NCBI GenBank assembly: GCA_016124615.1
Contig: WGNF01000004.1
Location: forward strand, 124,001 to 188,000
Length of the DNA: 64,000 bases
Direction: 5' to 3'
Origin: Paracoccaceae bacterium
GTDB lineage: Bacteria > Pseudomonadota > Alphaproteobacteria > Rhodobacterales > Rhodobacteraceae
The notes beneath the pieces are model-generated. The model saw nothing but the letters and a program-made list of their open reading frames with translations. It was not told where the DNA came from and did no database searches. How positions within the stretch are numbered: position 1 is the first letter of the stretch; every line of letters starts with the position of its first letter. Of this stretch, positions 44,786-54,159 are shown piece by piece. The translations under genes were made by a program, and so were the position numbers.

Positions 44786-45772
44786 TCAGAGCATCCCCGG
44801 CAGCACCTGATCCGGCGGCCTGTGCCCATCAGCGAAGGTCTTGATGTTGATGATGACCTTCTCGCCCATCTCGACCCGCCCCTCCAGCGTGGCGGAACCC
44901 ATGTGGGGCAAGAGCACGACATTGGGCAGTTCGCGCAGGCGGGGGTTGATCTCGTGGCCGTGTTCGAAGACGTCGAGGCCCGCGCCCGCGATCTCGCCCG
45001 CGCGCAGGCCGCGGGTCAGAGCGTTTTCGTCGATCACCTCGCCGCGCGAGGTGTTCACGATCACCGCCGTGGGTTTCATCAGCTTCAGCCGCCGCGCGTT
45101 CAGCAGGTGGAAGGTCGAGGGCGTGTGCGGGCAGTTCACCGAGATGATGTCCATCCGGCTGACCATCTGATCCAGGCTTTCCCACCAGGTCGCCTCAAGC
45201 TCCGCCTCAAGCTCTGGGCGCAGGCGGCGGCGGTTGTTGTAGTGGATTTGCAGCCCGAAGGCGCGCGCGCGGCGCGCCACCGCCTGCCCGATCCGCCCCA
45301 TGCCGAGGATGCCGAGCCGCCGCCCGCCCAGCCGCCCGCCCAGATGTGCCATCGGCGCCCAGCCCTTCCAGTTGCCGGCCTGCATCTCGGCCAGTCCCTC
45401 GGGGATGCGGCGCGTTACCGCAAGGATCAGCGCCATCACCATGTCGGCGGTATCCTCGGTCACCACGCCGGGCGTGTTCGACACCAGAATGCCGCGCTGG
45501 CGGGCCGAAGCGACGTCGATATGATCCACCCCGGCGCCATAGTTGGCGATCAGCTTCAGCTTGTCGCCCGCCTGCGCCAGCATCGCGGCGTCGATCGGAT
45601 CGGTCACGCAGGGCACCAGCACATCGGCGCGATGCATGGCTGCAACCAGTTCCTCACGCGTCATCCGGACGTCGGGATCCCGCAATTCGACGTTGAACAA
45701 TTCCTTCATCCGGGTCTCGACAACCTCGGGCAACCGTCGCGTCACGACAACACTCAGACGCTCTGCGGGCAT
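44786..45772 (-). CDS. 2-hydroxyacid dehydrogenase (glyoxylate/hydroxypyruvate reductase type)
   Basis: The 328-residue D-isomer-specific NAD(P)-dependent enzyme has GILGMGRIGQAVARRA at 154-169 for the cofactor and the catalytic Arg243 (NTSRGEVID), Glu270 (GLDVFEHG) and His290 (LLPHMGSAT). Arg-rich YNNRRRL after the second strand suggests NADPH, as in GhrB/GyaR-like reductases. I start at MPAERLSVVVTRR, after an AAGGAGGAT Shine-Dalgarno. It diverges from the SH3 gene and lies upstream of the flavoenzyme gene, though 228 bp and repeat D separate them. Confidence 0.9.
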   Translation of the reverse strand: MPAERLSVVVTRRLPEVVETRMKELFNVELRDPDVRMTREELVAAMHRADVLVPCVTDPIDAAMLAQAGDKLKLIANYGAGVDHIDVASARQRGILVSNTPGVVTEDTADMVMALILAVTRRIPEGLAEMQAGNWKGWAPMAHLGGRLGGRRLGILGMGRIGQAVARRARAFGLQIHYNNRRRLRPELEAELEATWWESLDQMVSRMDIISVNCPHTPSTFHLLNARRLKLMKPTAVIVNTSRGEVIDENALTRGLRAGEIAGAGLDVFEHGHEINPRLRELPNVVLLPHMGSATLEGRVEMGEKVIINIKTFADGHRPPDQVLPGML

Positions 45773-45917
45773 CCGATCCTCCTTGCGCTTTTCTTCCGGC
45801 GATCCTGATGGCAGACTTACCGATAGCGCGGCGCGGCACAAGCGTCGGCGGGCAGAGCAGCCGGGAAAGGGCCCCGAAAGACGGGCCGCACCAGTGGCGA
45901 AGGACGGGCAGAGGAAC

Positions 45918-46421
45918 ATGAATCGTCGGGAATTCACGGCTTTGGCCGCCGGGTGGGTCGGCGTTGTCGCAGCCGGTCGGGCGGGCGCGCTGGAAGAGGG
46001 GCCGGTGACCCATCTGCCGGTCCCGCGCTATGTTTCGCTGAAAGGCACCCAGGGCTATGCCCGCCGGGGGCCGGCGCTGACCCAGCGCATCGACTGGGTC
46101 TTTACCCGCAATGGCATGCCGCTGCGCATCACCGGCGAGTTCGACCACTGGCGCCGGGTCGAGGACAAGGACGGCCTTGGCGGCTGGATGCATTACACGC
46201 TGCTATCAGGCGCGCGCACGGTGATCGTGACGAAACCGATGGTCGATCTGCGCGCCCTGCCCGAACAGCGGGCGCCGGTCACCGCACGGGCCGAGGTGAA
46301 CGTGATTGCCCGCCTGTTGTCGGCGCGTGAAAGCTGGTGCCGGATCGGCGCCGACGGCGACAGCGGCTGGGTCGAGAAAACCGCCGTCTGGGGCGTCGAT
46401 CCGGGCGAAACGCTGGGCTGA
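45918..46421 (+). CDS. Exported SH3-domain protein
   Basis: The 167-residue protein starts MNRREFTALAAGWVGVVAAG, a Tat-like signal with cleavage near AGALEEG. The rest carries two bacterial SH3-like modules (VSLKGTQGYARRGPALTQRI and VTARAEVNVIARLLSARESW), typical of small periplasmic proteins thought to bind peptidoglycan. A GAGGAAC site precedes the ATG. The next gene (cation efflux) starts 68 bases later on the same strand. Confidence 0.82.
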   Translation: MNRREFTALAAGWVGVVAAGRAGALEEGPVTHLPVPRYVSLKGTQGYARRGPALTQRIDWVFTRNGMPLRITGEFDHWRRVEDKDGLGGWMHYTLLSGARTVIVTKPMVDLRALPEQRAPVTARAEVNVIARLLSARESWCRIGADGDSGWVEKTAVWGVDPGETLG

Positions 46422-46489
46422 CGCCGCCCGTTGCACCTACCCCCGGCGCAGCTTAGGTTGCGCGCCCATGCGCCCGAGATGAGTCCCCG

Positions 46490-47377
46490 ATGGCCCTGCT
46501 GACGGAAACCCGCCTGACCGCCTCTGCGGGCTTCGCCTCGTCACTCGTGGCGGGGGTGCTGGTGATTCTGAAGCTTTGGGCGATGGGCCAGACCGGCGCG
46601 CTGTCGGTGGCAGCGTCGCTGGCCGACAGCGCGATGGATTTCATGGTCTCGCTCGGGGCGCTGCTGGCGATCCTCTATGCCGCCCGCCCGCCGGATGAGG
46701 ATCACGCCTTCGGCCATACCTCGGCCGAAGACCTTGCGGCCCTTGGCCAGTCGCTGTTCGTCAGCCTGACCGGCGCCGTGATCGGCTGGGCCGCGGTGGC
46801 GCGACTGCTGTCGCCCGATCCGGTGACGTTGCAGGCCGAAGGGCGCGGCATGATCGCGATGCTGGTCTCGGCCGCGCTGACCGTCGCGCTGATCCTGTGG
46901 CAGCGGCGGGTGATCCGGCGCACCGGCAGCCGGGTCGTCGAGGCGGATTCGATGCACTATCTTGGCGATCTGGTGTTCAACATCGGCGCGCTCCTCTCGC
47001 TCTGGGCGGCCTCGGCGCTGGGTCTGGGCCAGATCGACAGCGTGGTGGCACTTGGCGCGGCGGCGATCCTGATCCTTGGCGCGCTGCGGGTTGGCAAAGG
47101 CGCCTGGGATGCGTTGATGGACCGCGCCGCCGATCCCGCGATCACCGCGGGCATCGCCGCCATTGCCCGCGACTGGCCGGGGGTGCGCGGCTATCACGAC
47201 CTCAAGACCCGGACGGCGGGCAGCCGCGTGTTCGTGCACCTGCATGTCGAGTTGGACGGCGACCAGACACTGGCCGAGGCGCATGCGATCAGCGCGGCAC
47301 TGCGCCGCGCGATCCTCGCCGCCTATCCGCAGACCGATGTGATCATCCATCAGGATGTGGCGCGGGCGGCCGCCTAG
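46490..47377 (+). CDS. Cation diffusion facilitator (FieF/CDF family)
   Basis: The 295-residue inner-membrane exporter has about six helices. The first metal site motif is ASLADSAMDFMVS (Asp pair) and the second is ADSMHYLGDLVFN (His/Asp pair). HAFGHTSAEDLAALGQ matches the FGHxKAE-type loop, and a cytoplasmic histidine-containing domain follows (FVHLHVELDGDQTL). It exports divalent cations such as Zn, Fe or Mn in exchange for protons; which one is not clear. Its last four bases overlap the convergent peptidase gene. Confidence 0.92.
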   Translation: MALLTETRLTASAGFASSLVAGVLVILKLWAMGQTGALSVAASLADSAMDFMVSLGALLAILYAARPPDEDHAFGHTSAEDLAALGQSLFVSLTGAVIGWAAVARLLSPDPVTLQAEGRGMIAMLVSAALTVALILWQRRVIRRTGSRVVEADSMHYLGDLVFNIGALLSLWAASALGLGQIDSVVALGAAAILILGALRVGKGAWDALMDRAADPAITAGIAAIARDWPGVRGYHDLKTRTAGSRVFVHLHVELDGDQTLAEAHAISAALRRAILAAYPQTDVIIHQDVARAAA

Positions 47378-49401
47378 GCGGGTTCCAAGAGCCCCCGCCC
47401 CTTCAACAGCGGCTCTACCCCCGGCATCCTGCCCCGGAACGCCGTGTAAAGCGCATCCGCCTCTTGCGAGCCACCGGCCGACAGGATGAACCGCTCCAGC
47501 CGCGCCGCCGTTTCGGGGTCGAAGGCGTCGCCCGCCTCTTCGAAGGCGGCAAAGGCGTCGGCGTCCATAACCTCGGACCACATGTAGCTGTAATAGCCCG
47601 AGGAATAGCCGTCGCCCGAGAACACATGGGCGAAGTTCGGGGTGGCGTGGCGCATGCGGATCGCCTTCGGCATGCCAAGGTCAGCCAGCACCTGCGCCTG
47701 CAGCGCCATCGGGTCGGCGGGGGCCGCGCCCTCGTGGAAAGCCAGATCCACCAGCGCCGAGGCGAGGTATTCCACCGTCGCGAAGCCCTGATCGTAGGTG
47801 CCCGCCGCCAACAGCCGTTCCAGCATGTCCTGCGGCATCGGCGCGCCGGTCACCGTATGGCGGGCATGGGTTTGCAGCACCTCGGGCACCTCCAGCCAGT
47901 GTTCGTAAAGCTGGCTGGGCAGTTCGACGAAATCGCGCGCCACCGAGGTGCCCGAGATGAAGCCATAGGTGACATCCGACAGCATCTGGTGCAGCGCATG
48001 GCCGAATTCATGGAACAGCGTGCGGGCATCGTCATAGCTCAGCAGCGCCGGCTCCCCGGCCGAAGGCTTGGCGAAGTTGCACACGTTCACCACGATCGGC
48101 CGCTCTTCGCCGCCCAGCTTGCGCTGGCCGCGTATCGCCGAACACCAGGCCCCCGACCGCTTGGACCCGCGCGCGAAATAGTCGCCCAGGAACACCGCCA
48201 TGTGGCGGCCCTTCCGCGTCACCTCCCAGCCGCGCACGTCGGGGTGGGAGAACGGCCCTTCCAGCGCCGTGAACTCCAGCCCGAAGAGGCGCCCCGCCAC
48301 ATCGAAAGCCGCGCCGATCATGGCATCGAGGCTCAGGTACGGCTTCAACGCCGCCTCATCCAGATCATGCTCGGCGCGGCGGCGTTTCTCGGCGTAGTAG
48401 CGCCAGTCCCAGGCTTCCAGCTCGCCGTTGATGCCGTCGGCGTGCATCAGATCGGTCAGCACCGCTGCATCGGCCCCAGCCCTGGCCCGCGCCGGGGCCC
48501 AGACCCGCATCAAGAGGTCGCGCACCGAACCCGGCGTCTTCGCCATCTCGGGTTCCAGCTTGTAGGCCGCAAAGCTGGCATAGCCCAGCAGCTGTGCCCG
48601 CTCCGCGCGCAGGCGCAGGATCTCGGCGGCAATGTCGCGGTTGTCATGATCGTTGCCGTTCGCGCCCCGCGCCACCCAGGCCGCATAGGCGGTCTCGCGC
48701 AACTCGCGTCGCGGCGAGAATTGCAGGAACGGCACGATCAGCGAGCGGTTCAGCGTCACGACATGGCCCGACAGCCCGCGCTCTTCGGCGGCAGCCTTCG
48801 CGCTGGCCACGACGAAATCGGGCAGCCCTTCCAGATCGGCCTCGGCCAGCGGCATCATCCAGTCCCGCTCTTCCGCCAGCAGGTTCTGCGAGAATGTGGT
48901 GCCCAGCACCGCCAGCCGACTTTTCACCGCCGTCAGCCGATCTGCCGCCGCGCCATGCAATTCCGCCCCCGCACGCACGAACATGCGCCGATAAAGCGTC
49001 AGCACGCGCATCTGTTCCGGCGTCAGGCCAAGGCTGTCGCGGGCCTGCCACAGCGCCTCGATCCGGGCGAACAGCGGCCGGTTCATCGTCACTTCCGACG
49101 CGAAGGCCGACAGTTTCGGCGCCAGATCGCGCTGCAACGCTTCGCGCGCGGGGGTGCTGTCGGCGCCCGCAAGGTTGAAGAACACGCCCCCCACCCGGTC
49201 CAGCGCGCCTTCGGCCAGTTCCAGCGCCTCGATCGTGTTGGCAAAACTCGCGGCCGCGGCATTTCCGGCGATGGCGGCGATATTGGCGCGCGCTTCGGCC
49301 AGTGCGGCGTCGAAAGCGGGGGCGAAATCGTCATCGCGGATCGCGGCGAAGGGCGGCAGGGCAAAACGGCCGGTCCAGTCGGACAGAAGCGGGTTGGTCA
49401 T
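47374..49401 (-). CDS. dcp: M3 family oligopeptidase / peptidyl-dipeptidase
   Basis: The 675-residue zinc peptidase has the HEFGHALH motif at residues 464-471 (His464, Glu465, His468) and the second Glu further on (SQLYEHWLEVPEVL). N-terminal MTNPLLSDWTGRFALPPFAA and overall length match Dcp/PrlC-type cytosolic enzymes that degrade short peptides. It is monocistronic and converges on the cation exporter. Dcp and PrlC cannot be told apart with certainty by eye. Confidence 0.92.
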   Translation of the reverse strand: MTNPLLSDWTGRFALPPFAAIRDDDFAPAFDAALAEARANIAAIAGNAAAASFANTIEALELAEGALDRVGGVFFNLAGADSTPAREALQRDLAPKLSAFASEVTMNRPLFARIEALWQARDSLGLTPEQMRVLTLYRRMFVRAGAELHGAAADRLTAVKSRLAVLGTTFSQNLLAEERDWMMPLAEADLEGLPDFVVASAKAAAEERGLSGHVVTLNRSLIVPFLQFSPRRELRETAYAAWVARGANGNDHDNRDIAAEILRLRAERAQLLGYASFAAYKLEPEMAKTPGSVRDLLMRVWAPARARAGADAAVLTDLMHADGINGELEAWDWRYYAEKRRRAEHDLDEAALKPYLSLDAMIGAAFDVAGRLFGLEFTALEGPFSHPDVRGWEVTRKGRHMAVFLGDYFARGSKRSGAWCSAIRGQRKLGGEERPIVVNVCNFAKPSAGEPALLSYDDARTLFHEFGHALHQMLSDVTYGFISGTSVARDFVELPSQLYEHWLEVPEVLQTHARHTVTGAPMPQDMLERLLAAGTYDQGFATVEYLASALVDLAFHEGAAPADPMALQAQVLADLGMPKAIRMRHATPNFAHVFSGDGYSSGYYSYMWSEVMDADAFAAFEEAGDAFDPETAARLERFILSAGGSQEADALYTAFRGRMPGVEPLLKGRGLLEPA

Positions 49402-49492
49402 GGCGGTCTCCTTTGGCCGTCAAGCTAGGCGCGGCGGCCGCCAGTGACCAGAGCGCCCACCCTTTTCCGGCGCGAAATCCTGTGGCCCGGCC

Positions 49493-50290
49493 TCAAGGCG
49501 CGCCGCGCCGCCGCAGATGTGCCTCAAGCCGCCGGAGCATCAGCGATAGGGTGACGGTCATCGCAAGGTAGATCAGCGCCACCACATTGTAGGTTTCCAG
49601 ATAGCGAAAGTTCGCCGCCGCGCTGACTTTGCCAAGCTGGGTGATGTCGGTGACGCCCAGCACAGACACGAGGCTGGAGTCTTTCACCATTGCAACAAAA
49701 TCGTTGCCCAGCGGCGGCAGGATGGTGCGGAACGCCTGCGGCATCACCACAAGGCGAAACCGCAGCCAGCGGCCCAGACCCAACGCCTCGGCCGCCTCGA
49801 TCTGACCCCGTTCAACCGATTGAAGACCGGCGCGGAACACCTCTGACAGGAACGCAGAATAGGCGATCGTCAACGCGATGATGGCGCGCCACAGCAGCGA
49901 TACGTCGCGCGTCAGCAAGGGGGCAAGGCCCAGCGGCGCGGTTGCCCAGTTCCACGCCGCCACCAGCATCGGCGCCAGCACGAATGCAACATAAAGCAGC
50001 AGCACGATGATCGGCACGCCGCGGATCACCTCGACGTAAAACCGCGCCGCCTGCCGCACCGCAAGCAGGCGCGACGTCGCCGCAAGGGCCAGCAGCAGAC
50101 CGAGGCTGGAGGCCATCGCAAAGGCCACGGCGGTGACAAACAGGGTAACCCCGACGCCCTTCATCAGCGTTCGCAGCACCTGCGTATAGACCGTGTCCGA
50201 CAGAAAGACCGCCAGCATGGCCGCACCAAGCCCGGCCAGCAGCACAAGCCACCAGGGAAATTCGCGGTCGGTGTCGGGGGGCTGCGGCAT
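49493..50290 (-). CDS. Polar amino-acid ABC transporter permease
   Basis: The 265-residue permease has five or so helices and the HisM/GlnP-type EAA loop (QIEAAEALGLGRWLRFRLVV then MPQAFRTILPPLGNDF). EVIRGVPIIVLLLYVAFVL is also typical of the polar amino-acid family. It follows the binding-protein gene with a 49-bp gap on the same strand. No ATPase gene is adjacent, so the motor must be encoded elsewhere. Confidence 0.92.
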   Translation of the reverse strand: MPQPPDTDREFPWWLVLLAGLGAAMLAVFLSDTVYTQVLRTLMKGVGVTLFVTAVAFAMASSLGLLLALAATSRLLAVRQAARFYVEVIRGVPIIVLLLYVAFVLAPMLVAAWNWATAPLGLAPLLTRDVSLLWRAIIALTIAYSAFLSEVFRAGLQSVERGQIEAAEALGLGRWLRFRLVVMPQAFRTILPPLGNDFVAMVKDSSLVSVLGVTDITQLGKVSAAANFRYLETYNVVALIYLAMTVTLSLMLRRLEAHLRRRGAP

Positions 50291-50339
50291 CAGGCGAGGA
50301 CGGGCCGAAGGCCCCGGCGCAGGCCGGGGCCCCGTGCCA

Positions 50340-51131
50340 TCACTGGCTCATCTTGTAGTCGAGGAACCACTTCTTGGTCAGCGCGTCCAGCGTGCCATCG
50401 GCCTTCAGCGATGCGATGGCAGCGTTCATCGGCGCGACAAGGGCCGAGCCCTTGGGGAAGATGAAGCCGAAATCCTCGGCGCCCAGCGGCTCGCCCACGA
50501 TCTTGTAAAGACCGGGGTTGGCGGCGACATAGCCCTTGCCCGCCGTCGAGTCGGTCAGCACCAGATCGACATCGCCGGTCTTCAGCGCCTGCAGCCCGGC
50601 GCCGAAGGTTTCAAACAACTTCACGCGCGGGTTCGCCTCGTTGCCGTCGAGGATGTCATAAACCGCGGTGTAGAACGGCGTCGTGCCGGGCTGCGCCGCC
50701 ACCAGCAGCTTCGGATCGGCGGCGAAGCTTTTCGCGTCGGTGAACCGCGTTTCATCCGCGCGCACCAGCATCAGCATTTCGGAATGCATGTAGGGGTCCG
50801 AGAAATCGACCTTTTCCTTGCGGTCGTCGCGAATGGTGATGCCCTCCATCCCCATGTCGTACTGGCCCTGGCTGACCGCCGGGATCATCGCGTCCCAACT
50901 GGAGTTCTGGTAGCTGACCTTCAGGTTCAGCCGCTTGGCAATCTCGGCCATCGCGTCATATTCCCAGCCGATCGGCTTGCCCGAGGCCGGATCGACGAAT
51001 TGCAGTGGCGGATAGGCGTTTTCCGTCACCACGACGATCGCCTTGCCGCCCAGATCGGGCAGCGGGGCGGCGTGGGCGAAGGTGGCAGCAGCGGCGAGCG
51101 CAAGGCCCGCGAGGGCGGCAATCGGGTTCAT
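50340..51131 (-). CDS. Polar amino-acid ABC transporter substrate-binding protein
   Basis: The 263-residue periplasmic protein starts with a Sec signal ([20 protein letters not shown], cleavage near AHAAPLP). SBP family 3 features include [52 protein letters not shown] and [10 protein letters not shown]. The ligand is a polar amino acid or related compound. I use the Met at 51131; six codons upstream is an alternative. It heads a two-gene unit with the permease. Confidence 0.92.
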   Translation of the reverse strand: MNPIAALAGLALAAAATFAHAAPLPDLGGKAIVVVTENAYPPLQFVDPASGKPIGWEYDAMAEIAKRLNLKVSYQNSSWDAMIPAVSQGQYDMGMEGITIRDDRKEKVDFSDPYMHSEMLMLVRADETRFTDAKSFAADPKLLVAAQPGTTPFYTAVYDILDGNEANPRVKLFETFGAGLQALKTGDVDLVLTDSTAGKGYVAANPGLYKIVGEPLGAEDFGFIFPKGSALVAPMNAAIASLKADGTLDALTKKWFLDYKMSQ

Positions 51132-51257
51132 CGGCAAACTCCCTGTCACGAGGTTGTGCCCGGAGCCTAAGCCGCGGCGCGGGCGGCGTCCAGCGGCGGA
51201 AATGACGCCCGGCGACGGTGCTTCCGGCAGCCGGTGGAGGCGGAGAGTCCCCCTCTT

Positions 51258-52322
51258 TCAGACCGGCGGCGCGGGGGGCGCGGCACGGCCGTGGCCAGTT
51301 CCGCAAACCGGGCAATCGGCGCGGCGGCTCAGGGTAAGTTTGCGGCTCTCGCCAAACAGCCCGTCGAAGATCAGCATCTCGCCGCGCAGGGTCTGGCCCG
51401 CGCCGGTCAAATGCTTCACCGCCTCCAGTGCCATCATCGAGCCCATGACGCCGGGCAGCGGGCCGACCACGCCCGCCTCGGCACAGCTTGGCACCAGGCC
51501 GGGGGCCGGGCGGGTCGGAAAGACGCATTCATAGCAGGGCGTGCCATGCGCCGGGTCATAAAGGCTGATCTGCCCCTCCCATTGCGTGATCGCGGCCGCG
51601 ATCAGCGGCTTGCCCGCTTGCGCCGCAATCCGGTTGGTCAGATAGCGGGTGTCGAAATTGTCCGAGCCGTCAAGGATCAGGTCGTAACCGGCAAAAAGGT
51701 CCGCCGCGATCTCTTCCGTCAGGCGGCGCCGGTAGGGCCGGACCGTCACGAAGGGGTTCAGCGCCAACATCGCCGCTTCGGCCGAAAAGACCTTGGCCAT
51801 GCCGATGCGCGCGTCGGTGTGGATCACCTGCCGTTGCAGGTTGGTCGCGTCCACCACGTCATCGTCGATCACACCGATGGTGCCGACACCCGCCGCCGCG
51901 AGGTAAAGCAGCGATGGCGCGCCGAGCCCGCCCGCGCCCACCACCAGCACCTTCGCCTCTTTCAGCGCGCGCTGACCAGGGCCGCCGATCTCGCGCAAAA
52001 AGATGTGGCGGGCGTAGCGGTCGATCTCGGCCGGGGTGAAGGGCCCCTCCGGCGCGGCCTCGGCCGGGCGCGCGCGCGCTTTCAGGCGCCGCAGCCCGGC
52101 CCGGTAGCCATAGGCCAGCGCCAGAACACCGATCAGCACCACCCAGACCTGCGCCGACCCGCCCGTGGCCAGCCGCAGCGGATGGTCGGGCGGCAGCACC
52201 AGTTGTTCCAGGATCACCCCGGCAAGAAGGATGCCGATCATCACCAGCCGCGCCCGAACCGGTGCCTTCATCCCCCAGCCCAGCCCCCAGAGCCCGGCCG
52301 CGAGAACCAGCACCAGAAGCAT
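51258..52322 (-). CDS. moeB: HesA/MoeB/ThiF adenylyltransferase with N-terminal membrane anchor
   Basis: Residues 95-354 form an E1-like adenylating enzyme: GAGGLGAPSLLYLAAAG at 129-145 for ATP, TNLQRQVIHTD, the putative active Cys in VPSCAEAGVVGPLPG, and zinc CxxC pairs (CYEC, CPVC). Such enzymes activate the C-terminus of MoaD or ThiS for sulfur transfer. The first 80 residues are unusual, with two or three hydrophobic helices (LLLVLVLAAG, LVMIGILLAGVILEQLV, VWVVLIGVLALAYGY), which would tie it to the membrane. Its start shares one base with the dut stop (TGATG). Confidence 0.85.
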   Translation of the reverse strand: MLLVLVLAAGLWGLGWGMKAPVRARLVMIGILLAGVILEQLVLPPDHPLRLATGGSAQVWVVLIGVLALAYGYRAGLRRLKARARPAEAAPEGPFTPAEIDRYARHIFLREIGGPGQRALKEAKVLVVGAGGLGAPSLLYLAAAGVGTIGVIDDDVVDATNLQRQVIHTDARIGMAKVFSAEAAMLALNPFVTVRPYRRRLTEEIAADLFAGYDLILDGSDNFDTRYLTNRIAAQAGKPLIAAAITQWEGQISLYDPAHGTPCYECVFPTRPAPGLVPSCAEAGVVGPLPGVMGSMMALEAVKHLTGAGQTLRGEMLIFDGLFGESRKLTLSRRADCPVCGTGHGRAAPPAPPV

Positions 52323-52789
52323 CAGCGCCGCCCCGTCGAACCGAAACCGCCCTCGCCGCGGTCGGTCGCGCCCAGTGCCTCGACCACTTCGAACCGCGCC
52401 TGCAGCACCGGGGCCACCACCATCTGCGCGATCCGGTCGCCGTGGTGCAGGGTGAACGGCTCGGCGCCAAGGTTGATCAGCAGCACGCCCAGCGGGCCGC
52501 GATAGTCGCTGTCGATGGTGCCCGGCGTGTTGGGCAGGCTGATCCCGTGCCGCAGCGCAAGGCCGGATCGGGGGCGGATCTGCACTTCGAACCCGGCCGG
52601 GATTTCCAGCCGCAGGCCGGTCGGAACGATGGCGCGGTGCATCCGTTCAAGGATGAAACCGGTCGCGCGGTCTTCCGGTTGCAGGTTGGCCCGGATGTCG
52701 GCCCCGGCCGCCCCGGCCGTCGCGTAGGAGGGCAGGCCAAGCGTCTGGTCGGCCCAATCCTCCCACAGGAAACGCAGCGTCGGCGTCAT
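52322..52789 (-). CDS. dut: dUTP diphosphatase
   Basis: The 155-residue trimeric enzyme hydrolyses dUTP to dUMP. Five motifs are visible: GAAGADIRA (1), [10 protein letters not shown] (2), [12 protein letters not shown] (3), [13 protein letters not shown] (4) and [11 protein letters not shown] (5). I start at [12 protein letters not shown]; its AGAAAGG Shine-Dalgarno belongs to repeat copy E just upstream. It is the second gene of coaBC-dut-moeB. Confidence 0.95.
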   Translation of the reverse strand: MTPTLRFLWEDWADQTLGLPSYATAGAAGADIRANLQPEDRATGFILERMHRAIVPTGLRLEIPAGFEVQIRPRSGLALRHGISLPNTPGTIDSDYRGPLGVLLINLGAEPFTLHHGDRIAQMVVAPVLQARFEVVEALGATDRGEGGFGSTGRR

Positions 52790-52794
52790 GCGTC

Positions 52795-52845
52795 TTGCCT
52801 TTCTTCTTGGTCCAAATACTCCCGCAGGAGGCTCAGGGCCGCGCC
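52795..52845 (-). repeat. Hairpin repeat element, copy E (between coaBC and dut)
   Basis: On the minus strand, GCCTCCTGCGGGAGTATTT then GGACCAAGAAGAAAGGC. It shares the core of copies A-D. Its AAGAAAGG tail lies 9 bases before the dut ATG and would serve as the ribosome binding site. Confidence 0.7.
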
Positions 52846-52859
52846 CTCGATTCCGCCCG

Positions 52860-54056
52860 TCATTGCAGCGCCCCGGCGATCCGGGCGGCAAGGCGGCGTG
52901 CAACCTCGTCCTTGCGCAGGCGGGGCCAGGCTTCGGCCCCGTCCGCGGTCACCAGCGTCACCTCGTTTTCCGTCCCGCCCATGATGCCGGTGGCCGGGCG
53001 CACGTCGTTCGCCACGATCCAGTCGCAGCCCTTGCGCGCCCGCTTGGCGCTGGCATGGGCCAGCACGTCATCGGTTTCCGCCGCAAAGCCGACGACCAGC
53101 CGCGGGCGGCCCGGCCCCATCTGCGACACGGTGGCAAGGATGTCGGGGTTCTCGGCAAACTCCAGCGCCGGGGCGCGGCCGCTGCCGTCTTTCTTCAGCT
53201 TCGCGCCGCTGGCGTTTGCCACCCGCCAGTCGGCCACGGCGGCGGCAAAGACCGCCGCATCGGCCGGCAGCGCGGCCTCGACCGCTGCCAGCATCTCGGC
53301 CGCCGTCTCGACCTGCACCACATGCGCGCCGGGGGGCGGCGGCACGGTGGCGGGGCCGGTGACGAAGGTCACCCGCGCGCCCAGCGCCACCAGCGCCGCG
53401 CCCAGCGCCGCGCCTTGGGCGCCCGAGGATCGGTTGGCGATGTAGCGCACCGGGTCGATCGGCTCATGCGTCGGGCCCGAGGTGACCAGCACATGCCGCC
53501 CGGCCAGCGGCCCGCCGCCCAGCGCCGTCTCGATGGCCGCGACGATTTCCAGCGGCTCGGCCATCCGGCCGGGGCCAAATTCGCCACAGGCCATGTCACC
53601 GTCGTTCGGGCCGACCGTCAGCACGCCGTCACCGCGCAGCATCGCAAGGTTGCGCTGCGTCGCCGGGTGCTGCCACATCCGCACATTCATCGCGGGCGCG
53701 ATCAGCACGCGGGTGTCGGTCGCCAAAATCAGGGTCGAGGCGAGATCGTCGGCATGCCCCCCCGCCATCTTCGCCATCAGATCGGCCGTTGCCGGGGCGA
53801 CCACGATCAGGTCGGCGACACGCGAAAGCTGGATATGCCCCATCTCGGCTTCATCGGTCAGATCGAACAGCGCACGATGAACCTTGCCACCCGCCAGCGC
53901 GCCGACCGAGAGTGGCGTCACGAATTCCTCGGCCGCCCGCGTCAACACAGGCGTGACCGCCGCGCCGCGTTCCTTCAGCCGCCGGATCAGGTCCAGCGCC
54001 TTGTAGGCCGCGATGCCGCCGCCGATGATCAGAAGAATGCGCTTGCCTGCAAGCAT
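52860..54056 (-). CDS. coaBC: Bifunctional phosphopantothenoylcysteine decarboxylase/synthetase
   Basis: The 398-residue protein makes 4'-phosphopantetheine in coenzyme A synthesis. The N-terminal flavin-dependent CoaC half has [40 protein letters not shown] with the catalytic His region, and the [11 protein letters not shown] motif (substrate Asn). The CoaB half starts near [20 protein letters not shown] and has KKDGS and GFAAETDD. It is upstream of dut, as in many bacteria. Confidence 0.95.
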   Translation of the reverse strand: MLAGKRILLIIGGGIAAYKALDLIRRLKERGAAVTPVLTRAAEEFVTPLSVGALAGGKVHRALFDLTDEAEMGHIQLSRVADLIVVAPATADLMAKMAGGHADDLASTLILATDTRVLIAPAMNVRMWQHPATQRNLAMLRGDGVLTVGPNDGDMACGEFGPGRMAEPLEIVAAIETALGGGPLAGRHVLVTSGPTHEPIDPVRYIANRSSGAQGAALGAALVALGARVTFVTGPATVPPPPGAHVVQVETAAEMLAAVEAALPADAAVFAAAVADWRVANASGAKLKKDGSGRAPALEFAENPDILATVSQMGPGRPRLVVGFAAETDDVLAHASAKRARKGCDWIVANDVRPATGIMGGTENEVTLVTADGAEAWPRLRKDEVARRLAARIAGALQ

Positions 54057-54159
54057 CTGCCGCCCTCGTGCTGCCCTGCGACGGTTCTAGGGCGGCGGCG
54101 CCTGCCGCACAATGGGGGAAGGTCGGGAGAGGGAAGGCCGGGGGCTGGCCCGCACCCCC

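Noticed and set aside
46897..49428. An 843-codon plus-strand open frame across the M3 peptidase gene
   Set aside because: It is antisense to a clear HEFGH peptidase and has no recognisable fold.
54057..54159. Another copy of the hairpin repeat after rpoH2
   Set aside because: There is a G/C-rich hairpin-like stretch but the TATTT-CCA-GAA core is missing.
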